Shown piece by piece: positions 1-10,784 of a stretch of 64,000 nucleotides of DNA (the first letter of the stretch is position 1; every line of letters starts with the position of its first letter). A program made the translations under genes and the position numbers. A model generated the notes under the pieces. That model did no database searches and was not told the origin of the DNA. It saw only the letters and a program-made list of their open reading frames with translations. The DNA lies in the NCBI GenBank assembly GCA_025200525.1, contig CM045758.1, positions 2,852,001-2,916,000 of the forward strand. Direction: 5' to 3'. The DNA comes from Camellia lanceoleosa (lineage: Eukaryota > Streptophyta > Magnoliopsida > Ericales > Theaceae).

Positions 1-91
1 TGCTTTAATTACGTGTTTGATTATTGTTCGAGTTAAATCAGGTATGTTGATTTGTTGATTAATTTTATTTTTTATTTTTATTGTGTATGAT

Positions 92-238
92 CTGATTTTG
101 TTTGACAGAATGAAAGTAAAATTTTACTGTGGTATATGCTCTGTTTTTGTTTGACAGAATGAGCGTAAAATTTTACTCTAGTATGTACTATGTTTTTATT
201 TGATAAAATGAGAGTAAAATTTTTTTCTGGTATGTTCG
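92..238 (+). repeat. Three tandem copies of a 49-bp unit
   Basis: The motif TTTGAC/TAGA/AAATGA followed by GTAAAATTTTACT and GGTATGT recurs with a spacing of 49 bases (TTTGACAGAA at 101 and 150, TTTGATAAAA at 199). The units are slightly diverged. Copy B holds the same array at about 39142-39290 with several CTG/CAG corruptions. It lies upstream of the hAT insertion, in what was the upstream region of the NOPCHAP1-like gene. Confidence 0.8.
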
Positions 239-459
239 ATTGACCGCTTTCAGAGCAACGAATTCAAGCAATAAAACAGAGTGAAGGAGACAAACGGTTC
301 CGTCATTTGATATTTGCCTATTTATATAAAAGGGTATTTTAGTTTTTTCATTATATATATATTTTTAATGAACTTTTAGAACCATTATTTTATTCCATGG
401 ATTTTATACAAAAAAATCCCGATAAGAGGGCTTTTCACCAAAAATTCTCTTATTTTTTA

Positions 460-573
460 GTAGAAAGCCCACCTACGAAAATATCCTGCCCAAACCAGCT
501 CAAATCAGCCTAACCCATCCCACTTTCTCAACCTGTAATTTTCACAAGTCTGATTGAACCAAATTTGTCGTCC
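460..573 (+). promoter_or_regulatory. Displaced upstream region of the NOPCHAP1-like gene
   Basis: Removing the hAT element (582-5415) joins this stretch to the gene's 5' leader, so before the insertion it lay just upstream of the transcription start. It contains an AGCCCA box at 466-471 (TGGGCT on the other strand, a site II-type motif), and a TATATAAAAG stretch lies further up near 322. In plants, site II boxes with telo-boxes are common in promoters of ribosome-biogenesis genes. That use here is inferred, and no transcription start can be seen. Confidence 0.35.
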
Positions 574-822
574 CTTTCTCTTAGAGATGGCAATCGGAAC
601 CCGGCCCGACGGGGAGCCGATCTTCCTACCCCGAATTGAGTGGTGATTCCCCGAAAAATGCCCCTGACGGGTCGAGGGTGGTATTAAAAATTAAATCTCC
701 GATGACATACGGTAGGGGCGGGATACATGTTTGACCGACTGGACCCCGACCTCGATCTCGATCATTTGCCCCGATGTAAAATCACTATTTTTCCCTTATA
801 TATATATATATATATATATATC

Positions 823-1010
823 TATTCTATTATTAAAAGCCAACACCAACTTTGGTGTCATGAAGCCTAGCTTAGAATTTTTTTCCAATTTTTCCGAAAA
901 TGACCATAATTTCTTGAATAATTATATTGTTTTTACACTTATATCAGTTTGTAGTTGAGGGTAACATGGGAAATTTAAACCATTCAGTTTTACTACCCCA
1001 CATTTTCCAC
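823..1010 (+). repeat. ~200-bp interspersed repeat, first of three direct copies
   Basis: Begins TCTATTCTATTATTAAAAG and continues through a conserved stretch that includes AAAATGACC, ACACTTATATCA and AACATGG/TAAATT. Related copies lie at about 3571-3765 and 4291-4497, and at about 39871, 42693 and 43449 in copy B. The start resembles the TC-AT-rich 5' termini of plant Helitrons, but no matching 3' hairpin plus CTAG was found nearby, so the class stays open. Confidence 0.5.
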
Positions 1011-1440
1011 TACCCCATGTTTCTAAACTGCATAGCAGTTTCAAATCGGGTGACACCAGTTCCAAATCAGGTTCAACATCTTCCAAAAAGTGCCGAACAT
1101 CTTCGTTGCATTTTCCATTTGTTTCGATTTCAGTCAAAAGTTCTATCCATCTTCACTGTATTTGGTAAGTTCTCTTCTGAAAGTTATCCGTATTTGGTAA
1201 GTTCTCTTTTGTATTTGGTTCTATCCGATTTCAATTTCACATGTTATGTTATGTGTAGGTATTCTAGACAAAGCATCAAAACTAAAGTGTTGAATTTAAA
1301 AATAGTATTAGAGTGGTGCCATATTAATATGGCCATTTAAAAAGCAAAAACTTGACAAAGGATCAAAACTAAGTGTTGTATATCAAACAGTAACATATAT
1401 GGAAGGAGATCGCTCACTGGGATGACTTTCTAGCAGCCCA

Positions 1441-2012
1441 ATCAATCCAAGAATCGACCTTATCCTCCTCTACATCTTTTGTGAATTTCATGCTCTCTAC
1501 AGTGTTCCTCTCCCCAACACTAGCATAACTCCACCAACACCAACACCGCCGCCGCCGCAACAACAACAACAACCACCCACATTATCAACCTCTCCAGAAC
1601 AGAATGATTATGTAGTTTTGTTTTGGATGCTATACATAGGAACAGTTTCTTGCAGTTGTAGTGTGTGTATCATCTTCCCTTTTTTATTTGGTTAGTTCTG
1701 AACATCTTCACTATTTTGCATGTATTTTGCATTTGTTTCTATATGATTATTGGTTTTAATAATAGAATAGATAGATGGGTGTGCTTTATATTTTCTGTAC
1801 TCAAAAGTTCTGTCCAATTTCTATATGATTAAATGGTGAGTACTTATTCCAATTCCTTTTTTTTAAAAGCTTTTGGTGATTGTGTGTTTGTGTGTAGATT
1901 CTGCAACAAGGACGAGGTCGGAAAAACAGTAGCCATAATAGTAGGCATCTTGGCCGGTCTCGCCGTTTTGATCGTTCTTCTCTCTGTTTGTCACAAAGCA
2001 CTTGGTATGATC
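1441..2012 (+). pseudogene. Captured host-gene fragment inside the hAT element
   Basis: Positions 1450-1615 read, in one frame, as a proline/glutamine-rich stretch (TPPTPTPPPPQQQQQPPTL then STSPEQN). Positions 1899-2009 read as an acidic start (NKDEVGKT) followed by a ~20-residue hydrophobic segment (VAIIVGILAGLAVLIVLLSV) ending CHKAL. The second block is bounded by TGTGTAG and GGTATGA, which fit a splice acceptor and donor. It looks like two exons of a small single-pass membrane protein gene carried by the transposon. I do not recognise the family. The first block recurs in inverted orientation at 17937-18118. Confidence 0.4.
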
Positions 2013-3570
2013 TCCCCCCATTTTTATCATTTCTGATAAACAAAAGACAAAAAATGAAATTAGGTTGAGCTCCTCATTTTACCATCCAGATTGAATGATA
2101 CAAATATTTTATTCTATAAAATCTACTGAAAAGAGTATCCAATGAAATAGTTTATTAAGTTTATTGAACAATGAAATTCATATAATTGGATTACATTTAT
2201 CTTATAAAATAAATAAATAAATTACCTATATTAAAAATTATATTATCTGTTCAATTTTCTTTGATCAAATTAATCAAAAATTTTATACGAACTATTTTGT
2301 GGATAAACCCTACAAATGAATGGTTGTTTCAAGCACTAGGTGAGCCTCATAGTGGGTATGTTAATTAAGTAAACCAACCTCCTGCCCATGTTTGGAAAAA
2401 TTGTGATTTAAAATTTTTTTTTTTTGAAGGTATTGTTTGAATAGTATAAAATGTGATTGTTATAATAGGAACCAAATTGACATATCGTGCAAACATCAGA
2501 GATTATTTATATAATTTATCTTCAATTATTTTTTATTTGGACCGGAAACTGATAGTTTTTTATTTTATTTTTTTTTATAAATAGCCGTTAGAGTCAATTT
2601 ATATGGTGAAGTTAACTACTAGGCAAATCATAATGAGTCTTCAAAAAGTAAGATGAATAAATCTGTTTAATAATTCTTTGGCTATTTAATTCTGTAATTT
2701 TTAGTTTTCTTTATGTACATCAAATCTGTTTCAATGTTACTATTTATTTTTCATTATGAGTATTCTAAGTCTCTTAGGTTTCTACTTTTCTATTTTGTGT
2801 GCTTCTATATATACTTATGCTTAAATAATAATAGAGTTTGTCCGGTTTGGTATGTTTTTATTTGGTATTTTTTTCACTTACTTTTTATTTTATTTTTTTA
2901 TTTTATTTTTGTTTCTCCTATTCAATTTTTTGGTTTAGCACAGGTGTGGAGATCTGTCACGATCTAAGAGGATATGTTAATTAAGTAAACCAACTTCCCT
3001 ACCCATGTTTTTTTTTAAGGTATTATTTGAGTAGTGGAAATTGCAATTGTTAATTGACATATGGTGGGTAGGTTTATCAACCATAAAACCCATAATTCAG
3101 TTTTAAAAAACTTTTGGGCTTTTTGGGGCTTTTTCCCATAATTTAGGGTCATGAAGATATGTATTTTTGTATTTTTTATTTTTTGTAATACTGTTAATTA
3201 TACTTTCGGTAATACTAAATATTCCAACTAAATCAAACATTATTTTGCGTTGTATTTTTTGGTGTAACAATGTAAATTTTTGTGCACGTTGCTTTATGAC
3301 TTTGTGTTGTTCAGAATAAACAACTTCTCGGGTGATTCTTTATCTACACTTATCTACCCTGACTGTAAGTATTCTAGACTTATTAATGGATTATTGTAGA
3401 GTTTCCCCCCCCCCCCCCAATTTAGAGTCGAGTATGCTTTATTTGAGATAATGCAGAAATATATGAGAATGTGTGTATATATATCATATTAAATTCAGAA
3501 AAAAAATTATGCAATTGAATATATAAATTAAAAAAAAAAATCAAATTGAATGAGGATGTATTAAGCGTTT

Positions 3571-3765
3571 GAAAACAACTTTCTTGGAGTCTTGAAGCCA
3601 TTGTCTTAGAAATTTTTTTTCTATTTTTCCTAAAATGACCTTAACATTGTAAATAATTATACTATTTCTACACTTATATCAGTTTCTATTTAAGAGTAAC
3701 ATGGTAAATTACTAATTCACAAACTGAATAACCTCCACTACCCATGTTTCACAAAATGCTACAAT
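3571..3765 (+). repeat. ~200-bp interspersed repeat, second copy
   Basis: Diverged direct copy of the repeat at 823. It shares the segment from CTTTCTTGGAGTCTTGAAG through ACACTTATATCAGTTTCTA to the CACTACCCATGTTTC block. It is closer to the third copy at 4291 than to the first. Confidence 0.5.
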
Positions 3766-4290
3766 TCCACATTTACAAAACAACTACTGTTGCTAGCCAT
3801 TTTCTCAGTTCCCTCTTTATTTACAAACTTTTCCTACTCTTTTGGGAAAACACTATTCAACTATTCAAACAACTTTTTCCTTTTTTTTTTTTATTTGGTG
3901 GAGAAAGATTAATCAACTACATTCAATTTTATGGACGAATCATCTAACACTGTAAGTGTGCTATTGTTAAGCTTTTGTTTGGTTTTTTGTGTATAAATTC
4001 AGTATTTTAAAATTAAATTTGTTTGTTTACTTAATTTTGTGTGTTTGTTATTTAAAATAAAATTCAGTACTCTTAAAAAAAATCATATAAAATGAGTGTC
4101 TTGGATTTTTTTTGTATTTTTTTGTGTAATTATACTTTCTATAAAAAAAATTATTAGTTTGATTTATTTGTTAATACAATCAGTGTTCATAAAATTTCTT
4201 TTTTTTTTAAAAAAAAATTTATTGGTTTAATTTGTTTGTTAATAAAATCAACATTTTAAGCGTTTTTAAATTTAAAATGTATATCAATGT

Positions 4291-4494
4291 ATTCTATTAT
4301 TAAAAGGGAACAGCTTTCTTAGAGTCTTCAAGTCATTATCTTAAAAAAAAATTTCCATTTTTTCTAAAATGACCTTAACATACTATGTTTACACTTATAT
4401 CAATTTCTAATTAAGGATAACATGATAAATTACTAATTCACAAATTGAATAACTTCTACTACCCACGTTTCGCAAAACGCTGCAATTCTACATT
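4291..4494 (+). repeat. ~200-bp interspersed repeat, third copy
   Basis: Third direct copy, starting TATTCTATTATTAAAAGG and ending in TGCAATTCTACATT. In copy A its right edge is interrupted by the MITE at 4495-4752. The uninterrupted version is seen in copy B around 43640-43680. Confidence 0.5.
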
Positions 4495-4752
4495 GGCCCT
4501 GTTTGGTAGAGCTGTGGGAAATTGCTTATAACTTATGCCTAAACAGCTTATAGCTTATAACTTTCAGCTTAAGCTGATTTCCAGCTTATTCTTAAAGCAT
4601 CTCCTGCCCCACTCAAAGAATAAGCTGATTTCTGACTTCCAAAAAGCTATAAGTTATAAGTTATAAGCTATAAGCTAAACCAAACACATCAAAATAGCTT
4701 AAATTAAGCTGAAAGCTGGAATAAGCTGATTATAAGCTGTGCCAAACAGGCA
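4495..4752. mobile_element. MITE present only in copy A
   Basis: 258-bp element with imperfect ~19-bp terminal inverted repeats (left GGCCCTGTTTGGTAGAGCT; right, on the minus strand, TGCCTGTTTGGCACAGCT). It is full of AGCTTATA/TATAAGCT motifs that fold on each other. It is absent from copy B, where the flanks join directly near 43654. Comparison suggests a short target duplication ACATT/ACATA. The superfamily is uncertain, hAT or PIF/Harbinger type. Confidence 0.75.
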
Positions 4753-4944
4753 CATATACTAAAACAACTGCTGTTGCTAGGGTTTGGTTAAACCAAACCT
4801 CACCTCATCTCATCTCAGATTCTCAGTCCCTTCTATCTTCCTCTCTGTCTCTTCTCTCTCTCTCTCCTACTCTCACTCTCGTACCTCTCCGTGACGCTGA
4901 TGGTCCTCCTCCGACACAGATCTCAGTTTTTTTTGAAACAGATT

Positions 4945-5200
4945 GTGTATGTATACAGATTTTTTTTTTTTTTTTTTTGTGTTGTTGAAACAATTTTTTA
5001 TATGTGTATTTGTGCAGATTTTTTTTTTATAATATTTTTTGAACGAATACAGATCTGTTTGTGTGCATACAGATTTTTTTAAAATTTTTTTTTTAAACGA
5101 ACACAGATCTGTTTGTGTGTATACAGAATTTTTTTTTAATTTTTTTTGAACGAAAATTGATCTGTTGTTGAAACAAATCTGTTTGTGTATACATGTATGG
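4945..5200 (+). repeat. T-rich tandem repeat of ~60-bp units
   Basis: Four to five degenerate units contain GAACGAA-ACAGATCTGTTTGTGTG-ATACAGA followed by a T-run. They lie just inside the right part of the hAT element. Copy B has the array at about 43840-44095, with different T-run lengths. Confidence 0.7.
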
Positions 5201-5423
5201 TGGTGATGTTGTTGTTGATGGTGTTGTTGAACAAAACAGATTTGGGCTGGGGAAATTTCGGGGTCGGGAAAACCCGATCCCCGTTAGGGAAAGGAGATGG
5301 GGACGGTGATAGGTTCCCCATCGGGGCGGGGGCGAGGACGGGGAGATTTTCACAATCGGAGATCGGGGACGGAGAGTGTAATCCCCAGCCCTGCCCCGGC
5401 CCATTGCCATTCCTACTTTCTCT

Positions 5424-5581
5424 CCCTCAAAAACCTTAAATCCTCTCTGCACTCGAATTCACGAACCCTAACTTTCAATCACTGAGATTACCGCAAATAA
5501 ATTTGTAATCACTGAGATTACAACTAAATTTTGCCAACGATTTATAGTGTAAGCTCATTGATACTTCAACTTTGCTCTCAG
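5424..5581 (+). promoter_or_regulatory. 5' leader of the NOPCHAP1-like gene with a telo-box
   Basis: This is the ~158 bases between the hAT target duplication and the start codon. It contains GAACCCTAA at 5463-5471, with the core AACCCTAA of the plant telo-box, a motif typical of genes for ribosome biogenesis and translation. A short direct repeat, CACTGAGATTAC, occurs at 5481 and 5511. The counterpart in copy B is 44313-44485. With the hAT element upstream, any transcript must start in this leader or inside the element. Confidence 0.45.
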
Positions 5582-5842
5582 ATGGCGCATAGCAGCAAAG
5601 ATCTTCTGGACTTGGAGCTCAAGAATTCATCTTCATCAAACCTAGGTCTCTCTTTCTTTCTCACTTTTTGCCTAGCTTCTCTCTCTCTCTCTCTCTCATT
5701 CTATGTATGTGATATAGTGCAGAATCTACACTTCTTGTCTGCAAAAACGACGACTTACAACAGTCGCAAAACTCAAAACCTACACCCACTAATGGAAAGC
5801 CCTTCACTTCCTCTGTTCCCAAAAGCCACGGTACTTTATATT

Positions 5843-5899
<57 letters not shown>

Positions 5900-8248
5900 T
5901 TATAAAAATATATATATATATATATAATAAATGGTAAGTTTTATCTTGAAATATATGCACCAGGACCAGTTAAGCTGCACCCAAGAAAAAAAAAAAGAAT
6001 TGTTTTTTTGGTTGAAGCAGGGTGATAATTGTTAATCCTGTAGTCTTAACTATGAGCAAGTTATATTGAATTCTTTGAAAATTCAAGAGAAGGAAAGGTA
6101 TTGAAATATGGGAAGAGAATTTAATTCAATTATCAAAAGTTATTTGACTCTATTCTAATATTGTTATGGTATTTTGTTTGTTTGTTTGTTTGTTTTTTTT
6201 TTTTTTTTTTTAAAGTTTAGTTGACGAGGTCACTAAGAGAAAGCAATATTTACTTACACCGACTTCGAACCCAATTCAAAGTGCAATACCCATTATTGAT
6301 AATACTTGATTTTGAAGTTTTGTAAGAATCATTGAAAGCATTTGAATACAATATAACAAATTGGGTCTTTCACAAGTTCCACTATTTTGGGGAGGAAGTT
6401 GTTTGGTCGGCATGGAAGTGAAGCCCTTCACTCCTACTTTAACCCTCCAGTTCAATCTCCTTCCTAACAAACAAGGAAAGCGTATACATCTTTACCCTCT
6501 TCCTCCCCCACCCCTTTCCTCCCACTTTTCCATCCTACCATGGAACTTTGAAGACTTGTTCCAATGGGCATAAAACTGGATGATGAGAAAGAAGGAAGGA
6601 GGGAGTGATGACTAAATCTTTTTATTTTTATTTATTTATTATTTGGTTTGGGGGCGGGGGTGGCGGTGAGGATGGTTGACTTGACAAGATAATGCAACGG
6701 TTGACTTGACAAGATAATGCAAGGGCTGTACCTTTCCTTCATCACTAGTTGAAGTTCATGCAACTCGTATTGTATCATGCTTAGAACGAGTGCTATTAAG
6801 CCACGTGCAATCAACTGCTAAAATCCCATTTTATGACTATTTAGGTTATGTATGATTTTGGTCAGTTTTCGGTATAATTTCTTGTGTTTCATAGATCATA
6901 TTTTTTATGTTTCACAAGTTGGGAATATGTTAGTAATAGATTTGCTAGGCTTGGGCTATATTGGCCATCTATGGGTCTCAATTTTACTCTTCTAAGGGGG
7001 TCTTAGAAGTTTTCATATAAAAATTTAACACTTTTCATTTGATAGAGGCTAGTTTTAGTGGCTTTTGGCATATTTGAAGTTCCTTAAGGACTGTGTGATG
7101 CTGTTAAACACTCAAGTATGATGCCTACACAATTCTTGTGTTATTCTAGAGCTTTTGTTTTGTTTTAAATTTATTTTCTTTTAATATTTTGCACAAAAAG
7201 GCTTTTAGCACCATAACCATGTCTTTCTAAGCTGCAATCTATGCTTACATGTTCATATCATACAAAAAGCCCCCAACCAAGGCACTATTCACATCACAGG
7301 TGCTATTTATGTCTTCTTTTTTTTTTTTTTTAAATTAACTAACATTCCAATCTTCAGCCCTTTATTATACTCATCACAAGTCCTAAAACCCCTCATTATT
7401 CTGTCATGATTGATTAATCACTGTTGAATCTGTCCTTTAATAGTTTGACCTTCTGATCAGCATAAATTTTACTATTTTAGTATTGACAAGTACTGGTTTA
7501 GAAAAAATTAAATAAAGATAAAGACTCTACTGAAATGTAATTGGATAATTAAATGCTTAGACAAAGAAAAAAATGATGCTACTCTTATGAGCACTTAGTT
7601 GTTTTGTTTGTCCATTTGTCAGTTATGGGAAAAGTAAAGGATTTCTTAGGAGTGATGTCGGAAGCAAATCAAAGGCTGCAGAATGATGCAAAGGTATGCA
7701 TTTTTGTTGTACACTTGACCAAATTGTCTGTAAAATTCCATTGATTTCTCTCTAATTCTGACGTGAATGTGCACTTAATAAAATACAGGACAACGTTGAG
7801 GACTATGATATTGAAGTTCTCACTGGGAATGAGTCTGAGTACATTGAAATGGTCAGTGAAGTTGTTCTCGTCCAATTCCTCTATGGACCAAGCAGCACTA
7901 ATACGATCCATTTTTAATGTTTGGGTGCATCTTATTCAGGATTTGATGCTGGGTGTTGCTGATCTGCATACACCCGAGGCTGTTTCTGCTGCCCAGTCTG
8001 CAATAGTTGGTTATCAACCAGTGATTTCTTTGGCAGCTAGCAGCAGTGAAACAGAATCGGAATCCTCCAGTGATGATAGCAGTGATGGTGATAGTGAAGA
8101 TGACAGTGATGACGACTACAATGATGACAATGCCACAGCCACTCCTCCCAAACTTAAAAGAGCGAAGTCTGTTGAAGATGATTCTTCAAGTGAGTCATCT
8201 AAAAAACACAAGCCAAAAAAGCAGCCAAAGATTGTTGAGCTATCATAA
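5582..8248 (+). CDS. NOPCHAP1-like (DUF4598) protein, five exons, copy A
   Basis: Exons by GT-AG boundaries and frame: 5582-5645, 5723-5830, 7623-7693, 7789-7851 and 7940-8248, giving about 205 residues. It opens MAHSSKDLLDLE. The conserved core is FLGVMSEANQRLQNDAK, then a DYDIEVL stretch, then EYIEM/DLMLGVADL across the exon 4-5 junction. This matches, in order and spacing, the FLPQM-ANEKL ... FNIEN ... MDVAL core I know from human NOPCHAP1 (C12orf45). The C-terminus is a low-complexity Ser/Asp/Glu tract of ~40 residues followed by a Lys-rich end, PKLKRAK and KKHKPKKQPK, suggesting nuclear location. In animals NOPCHAP1 helps load NOP58 on RUVBL1/2 during box C/D snoRNP assembly; that role here is inferred. 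Intron 2 (1.8 kb) holds a dispersed repeat and a long CT repeat. A hAT element lies ~160 bases upstream. The exon model is direct; family assignment rests on memory of the core motif. Confidence 0.72.
5844..5897 (+). repeat. (CT)n microsatellite in intron 2
   Basis: About 27 CT units directly after the exon 2 donor. Copy B has only about nine units at 44751-44768, a length difference as expected between alleles or recent duplicates. A second, shorter CT tract lies in intron 1 at about 5680-5698. Confidence 0.95.
6210..6621. repeat. ~410-bp dispersed repeat in NOPCHAP1-like intron 2
   Basis: Starts after a long T-run at TTTAAAGTTTAGTTGACGAG and ends at GATGACTAAATCTTTT. A diverged third copy with the same right boundary lies at 37041-37476, next to the assembly gap, in unrelated surroundings. 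This is therefore a mobile or dispersed sequence and not intron-specific. The copy B counterpart is about 45079-45485. The minus strand contains CTTTCCTTGTTTG, a motif I associate with plant MITE-like repeats. No coding capacity is apparent. Confidence 0.6.
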
Positions 8249-9408
8249 GACTGTTCTGGTCTTGAGTTAGCAAAGATCCAGGATCAATGTGTCAAAAATA
8301 TGGGCTGTCAATGAACAAGGGTTGAAGCGTGCATCCACAGACAAGAAGTTGATGTGAAGAAGCTTACGAATATAAGTGATTGTGTGTTGAGTTTGTTATT
8401 TATACAGGATTTATTAGTCAAGCCATCTTCACGGATTGTAGACATTTTTCATATCACATCCTTCGTTCATGATTTTGGCAACGCTAAAACTTTTGGAGTA
8501 GCGTCTCAAAATGTAGTCTCCTTCTCTATTGAGCTGAGTAGAAGAAACAACAGTAATTATGGGCTTGAGTAATCTATAATTTCTTGAGAATAAGTGCTTT
8601 ATTTGTTTATTTATCAATATTCAATTTGAATATTAAAAGTCGGCAAAATATAAGAAAGGATAACCTAAAATGAGAATTTTTTTTTTTTGGGGGGGGGGGG
8701 GGTGTTTGACATCATAGTTCTATCATTACATTCTAGTATGATGTTTGGTTTGAGTTTCAGAAAATTAATTCCACTCCTTTTGAAAACTTGTTCAAGGCGG
8801 ATTTTTAAATTTTGAAATTTGGCCTATCAGTTGTCTTGGACATTCGGCCAGTCGTCTTGACCAGTGCGGTTCTTTTTTCTTTTTTTTTTTTTGCAATTGG
8901 CACTTGATTTTTTTTTTAATTTTATATTTTTAATAAGCCAATATTTTTGAATTTTTTTAAAAATTTTTTTATGAACTTTTAATAAATTTTTGAGTTGTGT
9001 GTTTGGTTATGAATTGTAAATTTTTATATCAGATATCATATGTCACCGTAAAAATTTTTCACTCAATTTAAAATTCTTTTTAAAATTCATTCACTAAATA
9101 AATTTTTTATGTTCAAATTATAATTTTAAAATTCATAAATTTAAAATATAACTTTTATTTTCAAATTATATTTAAAATTTTTTTCCAAATGCCACCTTTC
9201 TATCTCTCACCCCTAGACACGACAGGTGTCGCTTTAAATGGTCAAAATGATTTTTTTTGTTTTTTTTGAGTTTTTCAATTTCGTCTAACAGCTATGTTTT
9301 TTTTTTACAATGCCCCAAACCCGCCCCAACTGAGGTAGGGTTGTGACCGGATTTTTTTTTTTTTTTTGAGAACGTGACCGGATTTAACTGTACAAAACTT
9401 ATAGAGGA
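8249..9408 (+). other. 3' flank of the NOPCHAP1-like gene, no further gene seen
   Basis: The first ~370 bases are probably 3' untranslated sequence and are well conserved between the copies (counterpart 47110-47480). Then comes a homopolymer block, T-run plus G-run at about 8678-8702, followed by AT-rich sequence. No reading frame with recognisable content was found. Confidence 0.5.
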
Positions 9409-10091
9409 GGTTTGATACCATAGAATGAAATGAATTGAGAATAAAATGAGAGTAAGAATAGTATATAAGGTTGAATGGAATGGAATGTCCATTTTCATTC
9501 TATTGTGTGGTTGTCAATATAAAATGACATAAGAATAAAATGATAATTCTCATTCTCGTGTTTTTATTTTTTTTTCAAACTAGTAATAAATAAATTAAAA
9601 TTTTATATAAATCATAATAATTTTAATAGTTGTGAAAGTGATGGTGTGAGTCGTAGTAGTGGCGGTGGCGGTGGCGGTGGCGGTGGCGATGGTAGTGGTG
9701 GCAGCATCGGTGATAGTGATAGCAATGATAATATGATGGTGGTAGTAGATTGTTGTGGCCTTAGTAGTGGTGGTAAGGTAGTATTGTGGTTGCAATAGTG
9801 GCAGCGGCGGCCAACGGTAGTGGTGATAACGATAGTACGGTGGTGGTAGTATGGTGGTATGGTAGTTGTGACGGCAATAGAGTGTTAAGAAAACGGAATG
9901 GTGATAGCAGTTAAATAATAATATTTTTTTTAAGTGACAAAAAAAATTAATAATAAAATTTTATGATAATTTCATGATGGAATAGAATGTTCATTCCTTA
10001 GGTTAGAGGAAGGAATATGTATTTTTATATTTTGTTAAAATAACTATTCTAATAGAATGACAGTTTCTACTTAAATAACACATACCAAACA
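9409..10091. mobile_element. Possible DNA transposon with an internal GGT/GGC array
   Basis: The left edge reads GGTTTGATACCATAGAATG and the right edge, on the minus strand, reads TGTTTGGTATGTGTTATTT, a weak terminal inverted repeat. GAATG/CATTC motifs crowd both flanks. The centre (about 9650-9890) is a degenerate GGT/GGC/GAT trinucleotide array including GGTGGC units. No clear target duplication was found. The counterpart is about 48238-48910. Long reading frames in it are products of the triplet repeat. Confidence 0.35.
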
Positions 10092-10612
10092 AGGAAAAAG
10101 ACATATAAAATTAAAATAGACATTTTATTTCAGCCAATATCATCGTACCAAACGTGCACATAGTACTTCTGTTCATAGGGAATAAATATGTAAAATAGCA
10201 GAAACATACATTCGTAATCTCGTAATACCATTATATCCATAAAAGCAAATGGAGAACCGTAATGAACATAACTTTCATACATTCATTTACAGTGCCATCT
10301 TGTGGCTCAAACACAAAGATACAATTACTACATGGACAAGTACAAGTCAAGAGCTTGTTCCACCATAAGGGAAGCAATAAAAGATTATTCAAATCATTAC
10401 AAATAACATAAAATGAAAAATAAAATTCATAAACTCTCACCAATTCAAACCTCAAATCAAACCATAGAAAATATGCCTAAATAGATATGGATGCTTATCT
10501 TCCCATTTTTGTGTGTGTTATGTAAGCAGATATGGGAATTTAATTATTGAAGTTATTTCTATGAAATGCCCAATAGACATAAATAACATTTTCAAAGGGA
10601 ACAGCTATTCAC

Positions 10613-10784
10613 ATTTCACTTTGCTCTAAATACATTCTTTTATTTGTCTTTATTATACATAGTTACATTAATACTCTTGAAATTTTAATTTTTTTTAAAT
10701 AGTATATTTTATGTGAAAGGGTATTAATGTAACTCTATATAATAAGGACAAAAAGGAGAATGTATTTGGGACAAAGTGGGGAAA
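10613..10784. mobile_element. Foldback MITE, ~170 bp
   Basis: Two arms of ~65 bases are inverted copies: TTCACTTTGCTCTAAATAC ... TTACATTAATACTCTT on the left, and AAGGGTATTAATGTAACT ... GTATTTGGGACAAAGTGG on the right. The short AT-rich loop contains TTTTTTTAAATAGT. The right edge (ACAAAGTGG) was reused as the target site of the Mutator-like element that follows. The counterpart in copy B is about 49430-49593. Confidence 0.7.

Larger units (their letters stand above)
582..5415. mobile_element. hAT-like non-autonomous element with 8-bp target duplication
   Basis: The left end begins TAGAGATGGCAA and the right end, read on the minus strand, begins TAGGAATGGCAA, so the terminal inverted repeats match at 10 of 12 positions. 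The next ~40 bases on both sides are GC-rich runs of GGGG/CCCC type. The element is flanked by a perfect 8-bp duplication, CTTTCTCT, at 574-581 and 5416-5423. TIR sequence and 8-bp duplication together indicate the hAT superfamily. No transposase reading frame is visible in the 4834 bases. The interior holds three diverged copies of a ~200-bp repeat, a captured host-gene fragment, a nested MITE and tandem repeats. It sits about 160 bases upstream of the NOPCHAP1-like start codon. Confidence 0.8.

Noticed and set aside
92..238. CRISPR-like array
   Set aside because: The 49-bp units are contiguous tandem repeats with no spacers, in a plant genome.
9595..9795. Thr/Ala-rich open frame on the minus strand
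   Set aside because: Product of the GGT/GGC trinucleotide array inside a putative transposon.
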